Shown here: positions 23,305-32,642 of the stretch, in pieces
How the letters are laid out: each line of letters opens with the position of its first letter
Position numbering within the stretch: position 1 is the first letter of the stretch
Assembly: GCA_015060535.1 (NCBI GenBank)
Contig: SUYH01000003.1
Location: forward strand, 1-64,000
Direction of reading: 5' to 3'
Source of the DNA: Prevotella sp.
GTDB lineage: Bacteria; Bacteroidota; Bacteroidia; Bacteroidales; Bacteroidaceae
Length of the DNA: 64,000 bases
The notes under the pieces: model-generated
The model's database searches: none
Told to the model about the DNA's origin: nothing
What the model saw: only the letters and a program-made list of their open reading frames with translations
Position numbers and translations under genes: made by a program

Positions 23305-25404
23305 TTACTTAGCAACATGAGCATAGTAACGACGAGAGGCTTCTTCCTGACGTGCCTGCGAGAAGTTCGAGACGCGCTTCAGGTAGCCGATGATGCGGGT
23401 CATGTAATCCACATTCTTTGAATGGCAGTGAGGACACTCGTGCAGATAGCGCTTGTCAATGTGACCACACTCGTTGCAAACGGTGTTGGGGATATTGAAG
23501 GTGAAGTAGTTACATCCCTCCTGGGCGGCCACTTTCAGCAAGTGCTTATACTGCTGCTTAGACAGGTGCTCCTCCAAATTCATGTGCAGGGCTGAGCCAC
23601 CAGTCAGATGCTCGATATAGGGACGGCCATGCAGTTTGAACTTGTCGATAACGCTGAGCGAGTCGTCCTCAACGACATAGAAGTAGCTGTTGTAGCAGTC
23701 ACGAGGTACGAAGTAACCATCCTCACGATCCCACTTAGCGTGCTTGACACCCACATTCTCTGCAGGAATCATCTCGCAGTTGAACATCACATCTTTCGTG
23801 CGGTACTGCTTGTTATACTTTTCTATCAGACCCAGGATACCCTGTACGAACTTCTTGTAGTCATCGTTAGGAGTAATCTTCAGACCCATGAACTCTGCGG
23901 CCTCTACCAGACCGTTAATACCGATGGTCAGATACTGACGGGCAATATTGATGTAGCCAGCATCGAACAGCGGCAGCATGCCATGTTCCTGCAACTCCTT
24001 CAGGTTCTCGTTGTATGCCAACTGTACCTTGTGGCACAGGTCGATAACGTTACCCAGATACTCCAGATAGTCAATCTTGTGGTTGACAGCATACTGAATG
24101 CAACGGTTCAGATTGATGGTGAGCACAGACTTCGAACCTGTAGAAACACCACCGGCACCCAGCGTATAGCTGAAGCCGTTGTCGGTAATCTCGTTACGCA
24201 GACGGCAGCAAGAGCTCAGCGAGTCAGCATTGTCGCTCATATAGGTGAAGAACGAGTGTCCCTCAGAGTACATCTCAGCCGTGAAGTCACCCCATTCCTT
24301 ATCCTTCGGTTCACCATTCTCGTCGACGAGCAGAGCCATCGTCTCCACAGGGAAAGTCAGCAGGGTCTTGGTACGCTCCTGGTTAAACCACTTCATGAAA
24401 CGCTTCTGCAGCCAAGAGAGTCCATCCCAGTCTGGCTGTGATCCATCGGGGAAGTAGAACTCACCGAAGATGCTCTCGAAATAGAACTTATCGTAGTAAG
24501 CCACATTCCAGAACACGGCCTGGTAGTTGCGTGCACCAGTAGGCTGGTTCAGCGAATAGACAATCTGCTCGAAGTAGTCAGTAATCACCTTGTCGATGGT
24601 ACGCTTCTTCAGCGAGAGGTCGGCTTGCTGCTCAGGATGCTTCCAATAGTCCTTGCCGTACTCGTTGCCGATGAAGTAGTTCATGTACATCAGGAACTCT
24701 GGAGTAGCACATGCACCTGCCAGCATAGAGCTGACCATGAATACCATGTTGATGAAACCACCTGCAAACGACTTCAGGTTGGTGGGAGCTGTTGAGTTGC
24801 CACCAATGGCAGTCGTGCCACCAATAAGCCAAGGGTACATGGTGATTGACGCACAGTAGTTGGCCAGAGAGGTCTCGTCGTTCTTATATATAAAGTGGTG
24901 TGTCAGCTTATCGATATACTCGTCAGCCAGTTCCTTGCCATACATCTTCTTGATGCGCTCAGTCAGCAGACGACGATTCAGGCGGATGAAGTTTGACTTG
25001 GGCAACTCGCCAATTAACGTGGCAATATTCTTGTGCTCCACATTGGCATTGGCATCGAACTTGGAACTGGTAGCAGCATTTGCCGACTCGCAGTACTCTG
25101 ACAGAAACTGGAGTTTCTGCAGCGTCTCACGATCCTCGGTGTGAGCCTGACGGTAAAGCATAAATGATTTAGCCACCTTGTAGAAGCCTTCGCGCATCAG
25201 CGCTTCCTCTACCTGGTTCTGAATATCCTCAACCGTAATATCGTCCTTGATATTCAGGTGGCTGAGAATTTTTGAAATTGTTCCGAGGTCAGCTGGGACC
25301 TCTACACTCTCGAACGCCTTGACTATCGCGTTCATGATTTTGTCCAATGAGAACTGGTCTTTAGAGCCATCTCGCTTGGTAATGGTGAAATTCTTCATCT
25401 CCAT
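23305..25404 (-). CDS. nrdD: Anaerobic ribonucleoside-triphosphate reductase (class III)
   Basis: A 699-residue oxygen-sensitive reductase making dNTPs from NTPs. An ATP-cone regulatory domain fills residues 1-95. The C-terminal zinc site has two Cys pairs (CNEC and CPHC), and the glycyl radical is Gly673 in RIIGYLKR. Full length. An alternative start at residue 3 (25398) is possible. Its leader contains two copies of a CCAAAACGG motif. Presence of this gene implies growth without oxygen. Confidence 0.96.
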   Translation of the reverse strand: MEMKNFTITKRDGSKDQFSLDKIMNAIVKAFESVEVPADLGTISKILSHLNIKDDITVEDIQNQVEEALMREGFYKVAKSFMLYRQAHTEDRETLQKLQFLSEYCESANAATSSKFDANANVEHKNIATLIGELPKSNFIRLNRRLLTERIKKMYGKELADEYIDKLTHHFIYKNDETSLANYCASITMYPWLIGGTTAIGGNSTAPTNLKSFAGGFINMVFMVSSMLAGACATPEFLMYMNYFIGNEYGKDYWKHPEQQADLSLKKRTIDKVITDYFEQIVYSLNQPTGARNYQAVFWNVAYYDKFYFESIFGEFYFPDGSQPDWDGLSWLQKRFMKWFNQERTKTLLTFPVETMALLVDENGEPKDKEWGDFTAEMYSEGHSFFTYMSDNADSLSSCCRLRNEITDNGFSYTLGAGGVSTGSKSVLTINLNRCIQYAVNHKIDYLEYLGNVIDLCHKVQLAYNENLKELQEHGMLPLFDAGYINIARQYLTIGINGLVEAAEFMGLKITPNDDYKKFVQGILGLIEKYNKQYRTKDVMFNCEMIPAENVGVKHAKWDREDGYFVPRDCYNSYFYVVEDDSLSVIDKFKLHGRPYIEHLTGGSALHMNLEEHLSKQQYKHLLKVAAQEGCNYFTFNIPNTVCNECGHIDKRYLHECPHCHSKNVDYMTRIIGYLKRVSNFSQARQEEASRRYYAHVAK

Positions 25405-25456
25405 TTTATATCGATCGTTTTAGTTAATATTTCTCTTTTCTTTCTGGTTAAAGTTA

Positions 25457-25534
25457 TCCGTTTTGGAAAACTTTTCAGTTTTGATTTCGAAAAAAGTTTC
25501 CCGTTTTGGCAAACCTGAATCGTTTGCAAAGGTA
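25457..25534 (-). promoter_or_regulatory. nrdD promoter and leader repeats
   Basis: On the minus strand the box TACCTTTGC (25526-25534) gives a leader of about 115 bases. It holds two copies of CCAAAACGG followed by AACTTT, roughly 40 bases apart, and a possible stem between GGAAACTTTTTTC and GAAAAGTTTTCC. They may bind a regulator such as NrdR, though the classic palindromic NrdR box is not evident. Confidence 0.5.
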
Positions 25535-25667
25535 CAAAAATTGCCCAAATATTATGCATGAATCGAGGAGAAAATTTGCAAAAAATAGTTAATTAAGACA
25601 AGCGATTACGTTTCGTGCGTTCGTACGTCATTCATATATAAACAGATAACGAAAACTTTTAAAGCGT

Positions 25668-26555
25668 ATGAATAAGAGCAAGTATCGTGGCGTGGTGGTG
25701 CCGATGGTTACCCCTGTCACTCAGGACGGACAGCTGGACACTCAGGCTGTCGAGCGTATTATTAACTTTTTTGCCGAGAATAACGTTTCGCCTCTGCTGA
25801 TGGGCACCACTGGCGAAGGAAACAGCGTGAGCCAGGCTGACGGACAGCTTTTTGTGGAGACTGCCGTCAAGGCTGCCAACAAGCGAATCACCATTTATGC
25901 TGGCTTGACGGGTAACTGTTTCAGCGAGCAGGTGCGACAGGCTGAGGTATATACCGCACTAGGCGCTGACGTGATCGTAGCCACCCTGCCTACCTACTAC
26001 GCGCTGACTGAAGACCAGATGTACGAGTACTACAAGACTTTGGCCGACTGTATCACGGGTCCGCTGATGCTCTACAACATCTTAGCCACTACACACATGT
26101 CTATACCCGTACCTATTATTAATAAGCTGGCTGATCATCCCAACATTGTGGGGCTGAAGGACTCTGAGCGTGACTTGGAGCGAATGGCACAATGTATTGA
26201 GATCACGAAGACACATCCCGACTTTGCCTACTTCTGCGGATGGGCTGCCCAGAGTGCCCACTCGCTTGAACTGGGCGGTAATGGCATTGTACCCTCGACG
26301 GGCAACTATGTGCCAGAGATGTTCAATGAACTCTACGAGGCTGCCATCAAGGGAGATATGGCTACTGCCAACCGTTTGCAGGACGAGACCAACGAGATAG
26401 CCAAGATCTATCAGAAAGATCGTACTTTGGGACAAAGTCTTACTGCCTTGAAGGTGATGATGCAGACCAAGGGCCTCTGCGAGCCTTGGATGCTGATGCC
26501 GCTGACGCGTCTGTCTGCCGAAGAAGAACAAGCGATTAAAGATAAGCTGAAGTAA
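25668..26555 (+). CDS. DapA-family (class I aldolase) protein
   Basis: A 295-residue Schiff-base aldolase or lyase of the dihydrodipicolinate synthase/N-acetylneuraminate lyase superfamily. Schiff-base Lys164 lies in VGLKDSERD, with Tyr136 in LYN and the GTTGE carboxylate-binding loop at 47-51. Biosynthetic DapA is unlikely: it is paired with a symporter two bases later and with acid-sugar genes further on, which suggests cleavage or dehydration of a 2-keto acid derived from a sugar acid. Exact substrate unknown. Confidence 0.85.
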   Translation: MNKSKYRGVVVPMVTPVTQDGQLDTQAVERIINFFAENNVSPLLMGTTGEGNSVSQADGQLFVETAVKAANKRITIYAGLTGNCFSEQVRQAEVYTALGADVIVATLPTYYALTEDQMYEYYKTLADCITGPLMLYNILATTHMSIPVPIINKLADHPNIVGLKDSERDLERMAQCIEITKTHPDFAYFCGWAAQSAHSLELGGNGIVPSTGNYVPEMFNELYEAAIKGDMATANRLQDETNEIAKIYQKDRTLGQSLTALKVMMQTKGLCEPWMLMPLTRLSAEEEQAIKDKLK

Positions 26556-26557
26556 CT

Positions 26558-28126
26558 ATGCATTGGATTGATTACATTATCGTATTGTTGTCCATTCTGG
26601 CAGCTATCGGCACAGGCGTCTGGTTCGCTCATAAGCAGAAAGACACCTCGCAGTACTTCGCTGGCGGAGGAAAGATTCCAGCCTGGGCGGTAGGTATCTC
26701 CATCTTCGCCACGCTGATTTCCAGTGTCACGTTCCTCGCCTACCCTGGTGCAGCCTATGCTGACAACTGGATACTCTTGGTGCAAGGACTAATGGTACCC
26801 ATCGTGCTGTTGGCGCTGGTAGGCATCATCGTACCCCTGTTCCGTAAGGTCATCCGCCTGTCTACCTACGAATATTTTGAACGCCGTTTCGGACTTTTCG
26901 CCCGTCTATACTCGTCGTTCGCCTTTACGCTAGGACACTTCTCTAAGGCCGGCACCGTATTCTTCCTGGTGTCGATGGCGCTGGCGACTTTCCTAGACAT
27001 CAATATCTACAGCATAGTTCTCATTCTGGGCGTCACCATTATCATCCTGACGCTGTTTGGTGGAATGGAGGCTATTGTATGGATGGATGTGGCACAGGGA
27101 TTTCTGCTCATCGGAGGCGGCATTATCTGTATTGGCATCCTCTTGTTCGGCATTGATGGCGGACCTGCTGAGACCTTCCGCATTGCCTCTGAATACAACA
27201 AGATCAGCTTTGGCCCCTACGACTGGGATCTCACGCAACTGACGTTCATCGTGATGGTGCTGAATGGTATCTTCTATGCCTTGCAGAAGTATGGTACCGA
27301 CCAGACCATCGTACAGCGTTATCTGGCTGCCAAGAACGACAAGGAGGCCAAGAAGGCTGCCTATATCGGTGTGTTGATGTCCGTTCCCATCTGGGCGCTG
27401 TTTATGTTCATCGGCACGGCCCTCTTTGCCTACTATCATGCGCAGGGCGCTCCCCTATTGCCTGAGGGCATCAAGGCTGACGAGGTGTTCCCCTACTTCA
27501 TCGCCCACGAACTGCCCGTAGGTATTCGTGGACTGATTATTGCGGCTCTTGCTGCTGCTGCCATTTCGTCGCTGGATTCCGACCTGAACTGTCTGTCGGC
27601 TATCGCTGTGCAGGACTACTATAAGCGATTCAAGAAAGATGCTACCGACCAGCAACAGCTGCGTTTTGGCAAGTGGATGGTGGTAGCTTCAGGTATTGGT
27701 GCCATTGGTGTTGCCTGCCTCTATATTTTCTGGGGCGGTGAAGGCATTCTGGGAGCCCTGTTCTCGCTCTATGCTATCTTCTCAGCGGGCATTGTAGGCA
27801 TCTTCGTGTTGGGACTGTTCAGTCGCAAGGCCAACAAGCAAGGTCTCTATATCGGTATCGCCGCTGCCGTCATCTATACGGCCTACGCTGTGCTGACATC
27901 GACGAAGGTGGATATCGACGGCGACGGCATCAAGCAGACGCTGCTCGACTTGGGCGACTGGAACTTCACCCACCATAAATACATGCTGGGTGTCTATAGC
28001 CACCTCATCGTCCTCGTCGTAGGCTACGTAGCCAGCTACTTCTTCAAGACGCCGCTGGCTGACAAGGAGCTCACCATCTGGGGCTATCTGGAAAATAAGA
28101 AGAAAGAGGAATCGTCAGCTTGCTGA
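26558..28126 (+). CDS. Sodium:solute symporter (SSS family)
   Basis: A 522-residue transporter with 13-14 helices. Family marks: YFAGGGKIPAWAVGISIFATLISSVTFLAYPG at helix 1 and the sodium-site region AALAAAAISSLDSDLNCLSA. It closely follows the aldolase gene and is the likely importer of its substrate precursor, probably an organic or sugar acid. It converges with nhaC, overlapping by 12 bases. Confidence 0.92.
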   Translation: MHWIDYIIVLLSILAAIGTGVWFAHKQKDTSQYFAGGGKIPAWAVGISIFATLISSVTFLAYPGAAYADNWILLVQGLMVPIVLLALVGIIVPLFRKVIRLSTYEYFERRFGLFARLYSSFAFTLGHFSKAGTVFFLVSMALATFLDINIYSIVLILGVTIIILTLFGGMEAIVWMDVAQGFLLIGGGIICIGILLFGIDGGPAETFRIASEYNKISFGPYDWDLTQLTFIVMVLNGIFYALQKYGTDQTIVQRYLAAKNDKEAKKAAYIGVLMSVPIWALFMFIGTALFAYYHAQGAPLLPEGIKADEVFPYFIAHELPVGIRGLIIAALAAAAISSLDSDLNCLSAIAVQDYYKRFKKDATDQQQLRFGKWMVVASGIGAIGVACLYIFWGGEGILGALFSLYAIFSAGIVGIFVLGLFSRKANKQGLYIGIAAAVIYTAYAVLTSTKVDIDGDGIKQTLLDLGDWNFTHHKYMLGVYSHLIVLVVGYVASYFFKTPLADKELTIWGYLENKKKEESSAC

Positions 28127-29545
28127 GGTTGCCTTACGATAGATGCGCCAACCTGTTGCAGCAATGAAGATGCTCATCAGGGGGCTCAGGTAATTGAAGA
28201 AACAATACGGGAGATAGGTTAGCGTAGGCACACCGAGCACCGTAGACTGTGTCATGCCGCACGTGTTCCAAGGTATCAGTACCGAGGTGACCGTTGCGGC
28301 ATCTTCTGTGGTACGGCTCAGCAGTCGCGACTCGTAGCCCTGCTCCCTGTACACCTCTTTATATATGTCGGCATTCAGCACGATGGAGATAAACTGGTCA
28401 CCTGTGGTAATATTAAGGAAGATGCCCGTACCTACCGTCGACGAGACTAGCGTTAACCTGCTGCGCACCCAACGCACAATGGTCCTTGTAAGGCTTTCAA
28501 TCATACCACTGGCCACCATCGAGGCCCCAAAACACATCGCACAAAGGATGAGCCAGATGGTATTCAGCATACCAGCCATACCGCCTGTCGATATCAGCTC
28601 GTTCAGCTCCGCATGACCCGTTTGGACGTGGGTAGCTCCGTAATAGGTAATGGCCAGTCCGCGCGTCAAGCTGTCTGAACCGGCTATCTCAGTCAGGATG
28701 TGGGGCTGGAGAATCAGCGCCACAATGCCAGCCATCACAGAAGACACGAACAAAACGATCAGCGAGGGAACCCTGCGCCAAATCATCACACCCGTCAGCA
28801 AGGGTACCACCAGCGTCCATAGCGAGATGTTAAACGTGCTGGCCAGACCCTCGGTATAGAGCGAGATATGCAGTTGCTGCTCCCCTCCAAAGCTGAGTCC
28901 TGCCACCAGGAAGATGATCAGCGTAATCACGAAGGTAGGCACCGTAGTCAGCATCATGTAGCGGATATGCACAAAGAGGTCGGTACCCGTTGCCGATGAT
29001 GCCAGAATCGTCGTATCACTCAGCGGCGACATCTTATCGCCAAAATAGGCTCCCGATATGATGGCACCTGCCGTCCACGCTTCTGAGACGCCCAAAGCAT
29101 GCCCGATTCCCAACAGCGCTACGCCGATGGTGGCGATAGTGGTCCACGAACTGCCTGACGACAGGGACACCAAGGCACAGATGGCACATGACGACACCAG
29201 GAAGAACTGTGGCGACATCATCTGCACACCATAGTATATCAACGTCGGCACGACTCCGCTGATCATCCACGAACCACTCAGCATGCCCACGCACAACAGG
29301 ATCAATAGCGTAATGCTCACCTCGCCAATAGTGTGCGTAATCTGTTTCTCAAACCGCTTCCAAGGAATCCTGTAAAAGCCCATCGAGATGCACACACAGA
29401 CAGCCATACCCATCAGCAGCGCTATCTGCGAGCCGCCGCTCAGCGAGTCGCTTCCAAACAGGGCGATAACAATGGCTAGAAACACGATAAGCACCACCAC
29501 GGGAATGATGGCTACAAGGGGATGGGGATAATTATTGTCACTCAT
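28115..29545 (-). CDS. nhaC: Na+/H+ antiporter NhaC family
   Basis: A 476-residue antiporter of about 11-12 helices. Recognised from LVSLSSGSSWTTIATIGVALLGIG and GAIISGAYFGDKMSPLSDTTILASSATGTDLF, typical of NhaC. Start taken at 29545 (MSDNNYPHP); the frame extends to 29596, but the -7 box TACTTTTG at 29553-29560 lies inside that extension. With only seven bases between box and ATG the message is nearly leaderless. It splits the acid-sugar gene set. Confidence 0.92.
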   Translation of the reverse strand: MSDNNYPHPLVAIIPVVVLIVFLAIVIALFGSDSLSGGSQIALLMGMAVCVCISMGFYRIPWKRFEKQITHTIGEVSITLLILLCVGMLSGSWMISGVVPTLIYYGVQMMSPQFFLVSSCAICALVSLSSGSSWTTIATIGVALLGIGHALGVSEAWTAGAIISGAYFGDKMSPLSDTTILASSATGTDLFVHIRYMMLTTVPTFVITLIIFLVAGLSFGGEQQLHISLYTEGLASTFNISLWTLVVPLLTGVMIWRRVPSLIVLFVSSVMAGIVALILQPHILTEIAGSDSLTRGLAITYYGATHVQTGHAELNELISTGGMAGMLNTIWLILCAMCFGASMVASGMIESLTRTIVRWVRSRLTLVSSTVGTGIFLNITTGDQFISIVLNADIYKEVYREQGYESRLLSRTTEDAATVTSVLIPWNTCGMTQSTVLGVPTLTYLPYCFFNYLSPLMSIFIAATGWRIYRKATSAS

Positions 29546-29552
29546 TGGGGTG

Positions 29553-29560
29553 CAAAAGTA
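29553..29560 (-). promoter_or_regulatory. -7 box of nhaC, nearly abutting the ATG
   Basis: TACTTTTG on the minus strand ends seven bases before the ATG, so transcription should start at or within a few bases of the initiation codon. Confidence 0.5.
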
Positions 29561-29611
29561 ATGCATTTTCCAGAAATTCACAAATTTAGCAAACACAAAA
29601 CGCCAGAATGT

Positions 29612-29643
29612 TTTGCCATTTGGATATTTTTCCGTATCTTTGC
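29612..29643 (+). promoter_or_regulatory. Promoter of the HU-like gene
   Basis: -33 TTTG at 29612-29615, then 19 bases to the -7 box TATCTTTGC at 29635-29643. The start point near 29650 puts the whole 21-bp repeat array in the untranslated leader. Confidence 0.65.
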
Positions 29644-29655
29644 ATAAAAATTTAA

Positions 29656-29739
29656 TTGCAAAGTTTGCAATGCAAGTTGCGAAGTTCGCAATACAAGTTG
29701 CAAAGTCTGCAATATAAATTGTAAAGTTTGGAATATAAA
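29656..29739 (+). repeat. Four 21-bp tandem repeats with covarying palindromes
   Basis: Units at 29656-29676, 29677-29697, 29698-29718 and 29719-29739. Units 1 and 2 begin TTGCAAAGTTTGCAA and TTGCGAAGTTCGCAA, so both arms changed together, keeping the stem and an AAGTT loop. Unit 3 keeps the 5-bp stem; unit 4 is degraded. The array ends 14 bases before the ATG. Confidence 0.9.
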
Positions 29740-29753
29740 AATATAAGAGTAGT

Positions 29754-30353
29754 ATGGCAAATTATGTGATAAAGGAAATGCCCACAGGTATGGGCAACGG
29801 CAAGAAAGGAAGAATATACCCTAAGATGCAGGTTTATACGGAGTTCGACTACGACAAGGTCGTTGAGCTCATCAATGTCAATTCGCCAGCCTTCAGCGAG
29901 GCAACCGTTCGTGGAGTGCTCGACACGCTGGCTGTTGTCATGAAGTCGTATCTGCCTCTGGGTCACACCATGAAAATCGACAACCTGGGCGTGTTCTCGC
30001 TCTCGTTGGAATTCGCTGACGACGATATTCAGAAGAAATACCATCACGTGAGGGCCAAGGGTGTGAATTTCAAGGTTGACAAACGTATGGTGGAGGCTAT
30101 CAACAAGGAGAATTCCTTCGAGCGCACAACCAGCAACCCTTCTTCCCCCTCGCCCTACACACTCGAAGAGCGTCTGCAGCGAGCCTTAAGCCATATCGAC
30201 CAGCACGGCTTCATCACCCTCCAGGAATACGCCAACCTCAACCGCCTCAGCTACAGCACCGCCTCCAGAGAACTCGCAAAACTCGTCGCCGATCCTCAAT
30301 CCGGCATCAAGCCCAAAGGCGCTGCCTCCCACAAAGTCTGGGTGCGGAAGTGA
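29754..30353 (+). CDS. HU-like DNA-binding protein with C-terminal winged-helix segment
   Basis: A 199-residue protein. Residues ~1-115 resemble the Bacteroidales HU/IHF-like group (VRGVLDTLAVVMKSYLPLGHTMKIDNLGVFSLSL), expected to bend DNA. After a Ser/Pro linker, residues ~135-199 (LEERLQRALSHIDQHGFITLQEYANLNRLSYSTASRELAKL) look like a winged helix. Two DNA-binding domains in one chain suggest a sequence-specific architectural protein, and the palindromic repeats in its own leader are a plausible target. Confidence 0.8.
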   Translation: MANYVIKEMPTGMGNGKKGRIYPKMQVYTEFDYDKVVELINVNSPAFSEATVRGVLDTLAVVMKSYLPLGHTMKIDNLGVFSLSLEFADDDIQKKYHHVRAKGVNFKVDKRMVEAINKENSFERTTSNPSSPSPYTLEERLQRALSHIDQHGFITLQEYANLNRLSYSTASRELAKLVADPQSGIKPKGAASHKVWVRK

Positions 30354-30454
30354 ATAACAGGCAATAACAAGTAGCATTCAAAACAGGGGTGACAAAACGA
30401 GTGGACATTCGTCTTTAATATATAAATAGGTATAGACAATAGGAAACATACATT

Positions 30455-31600
30455 ATGAAAGCAATCACATTATTGCAGCCACAGAAAATCGTGTTCGGCA
30501 CGGGCTGCATCGAGACATTCACGGAAGATTATAAGAAGTTGGGACTGCAGCGCCTGATGGTGCTGACGGCCCCCCCTATCCTGCCCTTAATCGAGGAGCC
30601 GTTGGCCAGCCTCAAGGCAGCAGGTGCCAGCATAGAGATATTCCAAAACATACTGGCTGAGCCGACTGTCAACGACTTCAAGAAGATTCTGGAGGTGGCC
30701 CGTCAGTTCAAGGCCGACAGCGTAGTGGGTATCGGAGGCGGAAGTGTGCTCGACGTGACAAAACTCGTAGCAGCTTTCATCAACAGCGACCAGCAGGTGG
30801 AAGACTGCTTTGGCACCGGATTTATCAAAGCGAAGGGTCTGTGGTTCGCCTGTCTGCCCACAACGGCAGGAACGGGTAGCGAGGTGTCACCCAACGCCAT
30901 TCTGCTGGACGAGCGCGACCACCTGAAGAAGGGTATCGTGTCGCCCTATCTCATTGCCGACGCCGCCTATGTCGACCCCAAGCTGACGTGGACGGTGCCC
31001 TCGAAGGTGACTGCCGATACGGGTATGGATGCCCTGACACATTGCATCGAGGCTTATACTAACAAGTTCGCGCATCCGTCAGTCGATATCTACGCTCTGC
31101 AGGGCATCCGTCTGATTGCAGCTAATCTGGAGAAGGCTGTGAAGGACGGAAAAGACGTAGAGGCTCGCGAGGCGCTGGCATTTGGTTCGCTGTATGGCGG
31201 TCTCTGCTTAGGACCTGTAAACACGGCTGCTGTCCACGCCTTAAGTTATCCCCTCGGAGGCGAGTTCCACATCCCTCACGGACTGTCGAACGCCATCCTG
31301 TTGCCCTCGGTAATGAAGTTTAATATGCCAGCCAACGTGAAGCGTCACGCTGAGGTGGCTATCGCCTTAGGCTGTGAGCCTGGCAAAAACGATGAAGAGA
31401 CGGCCCAGCGTGGTGTCGACTTCATCTACCGTCTGGCTGCTGCCGTCGGTATACCCGACAAACTGACGGCATTAGGCATTCCCCAGACCTCCGTACCAGG
31501 TATGGCCAAAGCCGCTATGCAGGTACAGCGCCTGCTGAAGAACAACCCAAGAGAAGTAACGGAACAAGACGCATTAGATATCTATAACTCCCTGTATTAA
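30455..31600 (+). CDS. Iron-containing (group III) alcohol dehydrogenase
   Basis: A 381-residue NAD(P)-dependent dehydrogenase. NAD loop GIGGGSVLDVTK (about 91-102), phosphate-binding TTAGTGSEVSP, and metal ligands Asp and His in GMDALTHCIEAYTNKFAHP, HALSYPLGGEFHIPHG. Likely oxidises or reduces a small sugar-derived alcohol, aldehyde or hydroxyacid. It is the first of three rightward genes with pdxA and the DUF1537 kinase, the next ATG being one base after its stop. Confidence 0.92.
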   Translation: MKAITLLQPQKIVFGTGCIETFTEDYKKLGLQRLMVLTAPPILPLIEEPLASLKAAGASIEIFQNILAEPTVNDFKKILEVARQFKADSVVGIGGGSVLDVTKLVAAFINSDQQVEDCFGTGFIKAKGLWFACLPTTAGTGSEVSPNAILLDERDHLKKGIVSPYLIADAAYVDPKLTWTVPSKVTADTGMDALTHCIEAYTNKFAHPSVDIYALQGIRLIAANLEKAVKDGKDVEAREALAFGSLYGGLCLGPVNTAAVHALSYPLGGEFHIPHGLSNAILLPSVMKFNMPANVKRHAEVAIALGCEPGKNDEETAQRGVDFIYRLAAAVGIPDKLTALGIPQTSVPGMAKAAMQVQRLLKNNPREVTEQDALDIYNSLY

Positions 31601-31601
31601 T

Positions 31602-32642
31602 ATGAAACCGATATTAGCCATCACGATGGGCGACCCTGCAGGCATAGGTCCTGAGATCACCGTTCGCGCCCTGAACAGAAAAGAGACTTACGAGAAGTGT
31701 CAGCCGCTGGTAACAGGCGATGCTGCCATCATGGAGCAAGCTGTAAAACTGCTTGGCTTCGACCTGAAGGTGCGTGCCATCAGCAGCGTCAAGGAGGCTA
31801 AGTTCGAATATGGCACCATCGACGTCTACGACCTGAAATGTGTCGACTTGAGCACTTTCGAGTTTGGTAAGGTTCAACCTCAATGCGGCAACGCAGCCTT
31901 CCAATATATCAAGAAAGCCATTGAACTGGCAATGGCTGATGAGGTGGACGGTACCGTGACGGCTCCGCTGAACAAGGAGGCGCTAAATCTGGCGGGCCAT
32001 CACTACGACGGACATACCGAGATATACGCCACCTTCACCAATACGAAGAAGTATGCCATGATGCTGGCTGACGAGAACATCCGCGTCATCCACGTATCGA
32101 CGCATGTGCCCCTGAGAAAGGCCTGCGATCTGGTGAAGAAGGCTCGCGTCATTGAATGCGTAGAACTCATCGACGATGCCTGCCGTCAGTTTGGCATTGA
32201 GAAACCCCACATCGGCGTGGCTGGTCTCAACCCCCATAGCAGCGAGAACGGCATGTTCGGCTATGAGGAGGCAGAGGAGATTATCCCTGCCATCGAAGAG
32301 CTGAAGGCTCGCGGCTTCGATGTCGAGGGTCCCGTTCCTCCTGACAGCATCTTCGCTAAGGCCAAGTGCGGCAAGTTTGACGGATGCGTGGCCATGTATC
32401 ACGATCAGGGACATATCCCCTTGAAGGTCTGCGCCTTCAACTGGAACAAGGAAACGGGCAAGATGGAGAGTGCCTCAGGTGTGAACATCACCCTGGGTCT
32501 GCCCATCATCCGCGTCTCTGTGGATCATGGAACGGCTTTCGACGTAGCAGGCAAGGGCATTGCCAACGATAGCGCTATGACGCTCAGCATTGACTATGCA
32601 ACCCGAATGGCTATCTACCGAAGGAATAAACTACAAGCATGA
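31602..32642 (+). CDS. PdxA-family dehydrogenase, probably PdxA2 type
   Basis: A 346-residue metal- and NAD-dependent dehydrogenase of the 4-hydroxythreonine-4-phosphate dehydrogenase family (ITMGDPAGIGPEIT at 7-20; metal His regions HYDGHTEIYATFTN and MYHDQGHIPLK). True PdxA serves vitamin B6 synthesis. PdxA2 members next to DUF1537 kinases are known to oxidise 4-phospho-threonate/erythronate to dihydroxyacetone phosphate and CO2, and this gene overlaps such a kinase (ATGA), so the catabolic role is favoured. Confidence 0.85.
   Translation: MKPILAITMGDPAGIGPEITVRALNRKETYEKCQPLVTGDAAIMEQAVKLLGFDLKVRAISSVKEAKFEYGTIDVYDLKCVDLSTFEFGKVQPQCGNAAFQYIKKAIELAMADEVDGTVTAPLNKEALNLAGHHYDGHTEIYATFTNTKKYAMMLADENIRVIHVSTHVPLRKACDLVKKARVIECVELIDDACRQFGIEKPHIGVAGLNPHSSENGMFGYEEAEEIIPAIEELKARGFDVEGPVPPDSIFAKAKCGKFDGCVAMYHDQGHIPLKVCAFNWNKETGKMESASGVNITLGLPIIRVSVDHGTAFDVAGKGIANDSAMTLSIDYATRMAIYRRNKLQA

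Noticed and set aside
29578..29760. Leftward frame with heptad LQTLQL repeats
   Set aside because: It is the reverse reading of the 21-bp repeats; 21 bp is a multiple of three, so any frame gives a repeating peptide.
31602..32642. PdxA as a vitamin B6 biosynthesis gene
   Set aside because: Overlap with a DUF1537 kinase and acid-sugar neighbours favour the catabolic PdxA2 type, though biosynthesis is not excluded.
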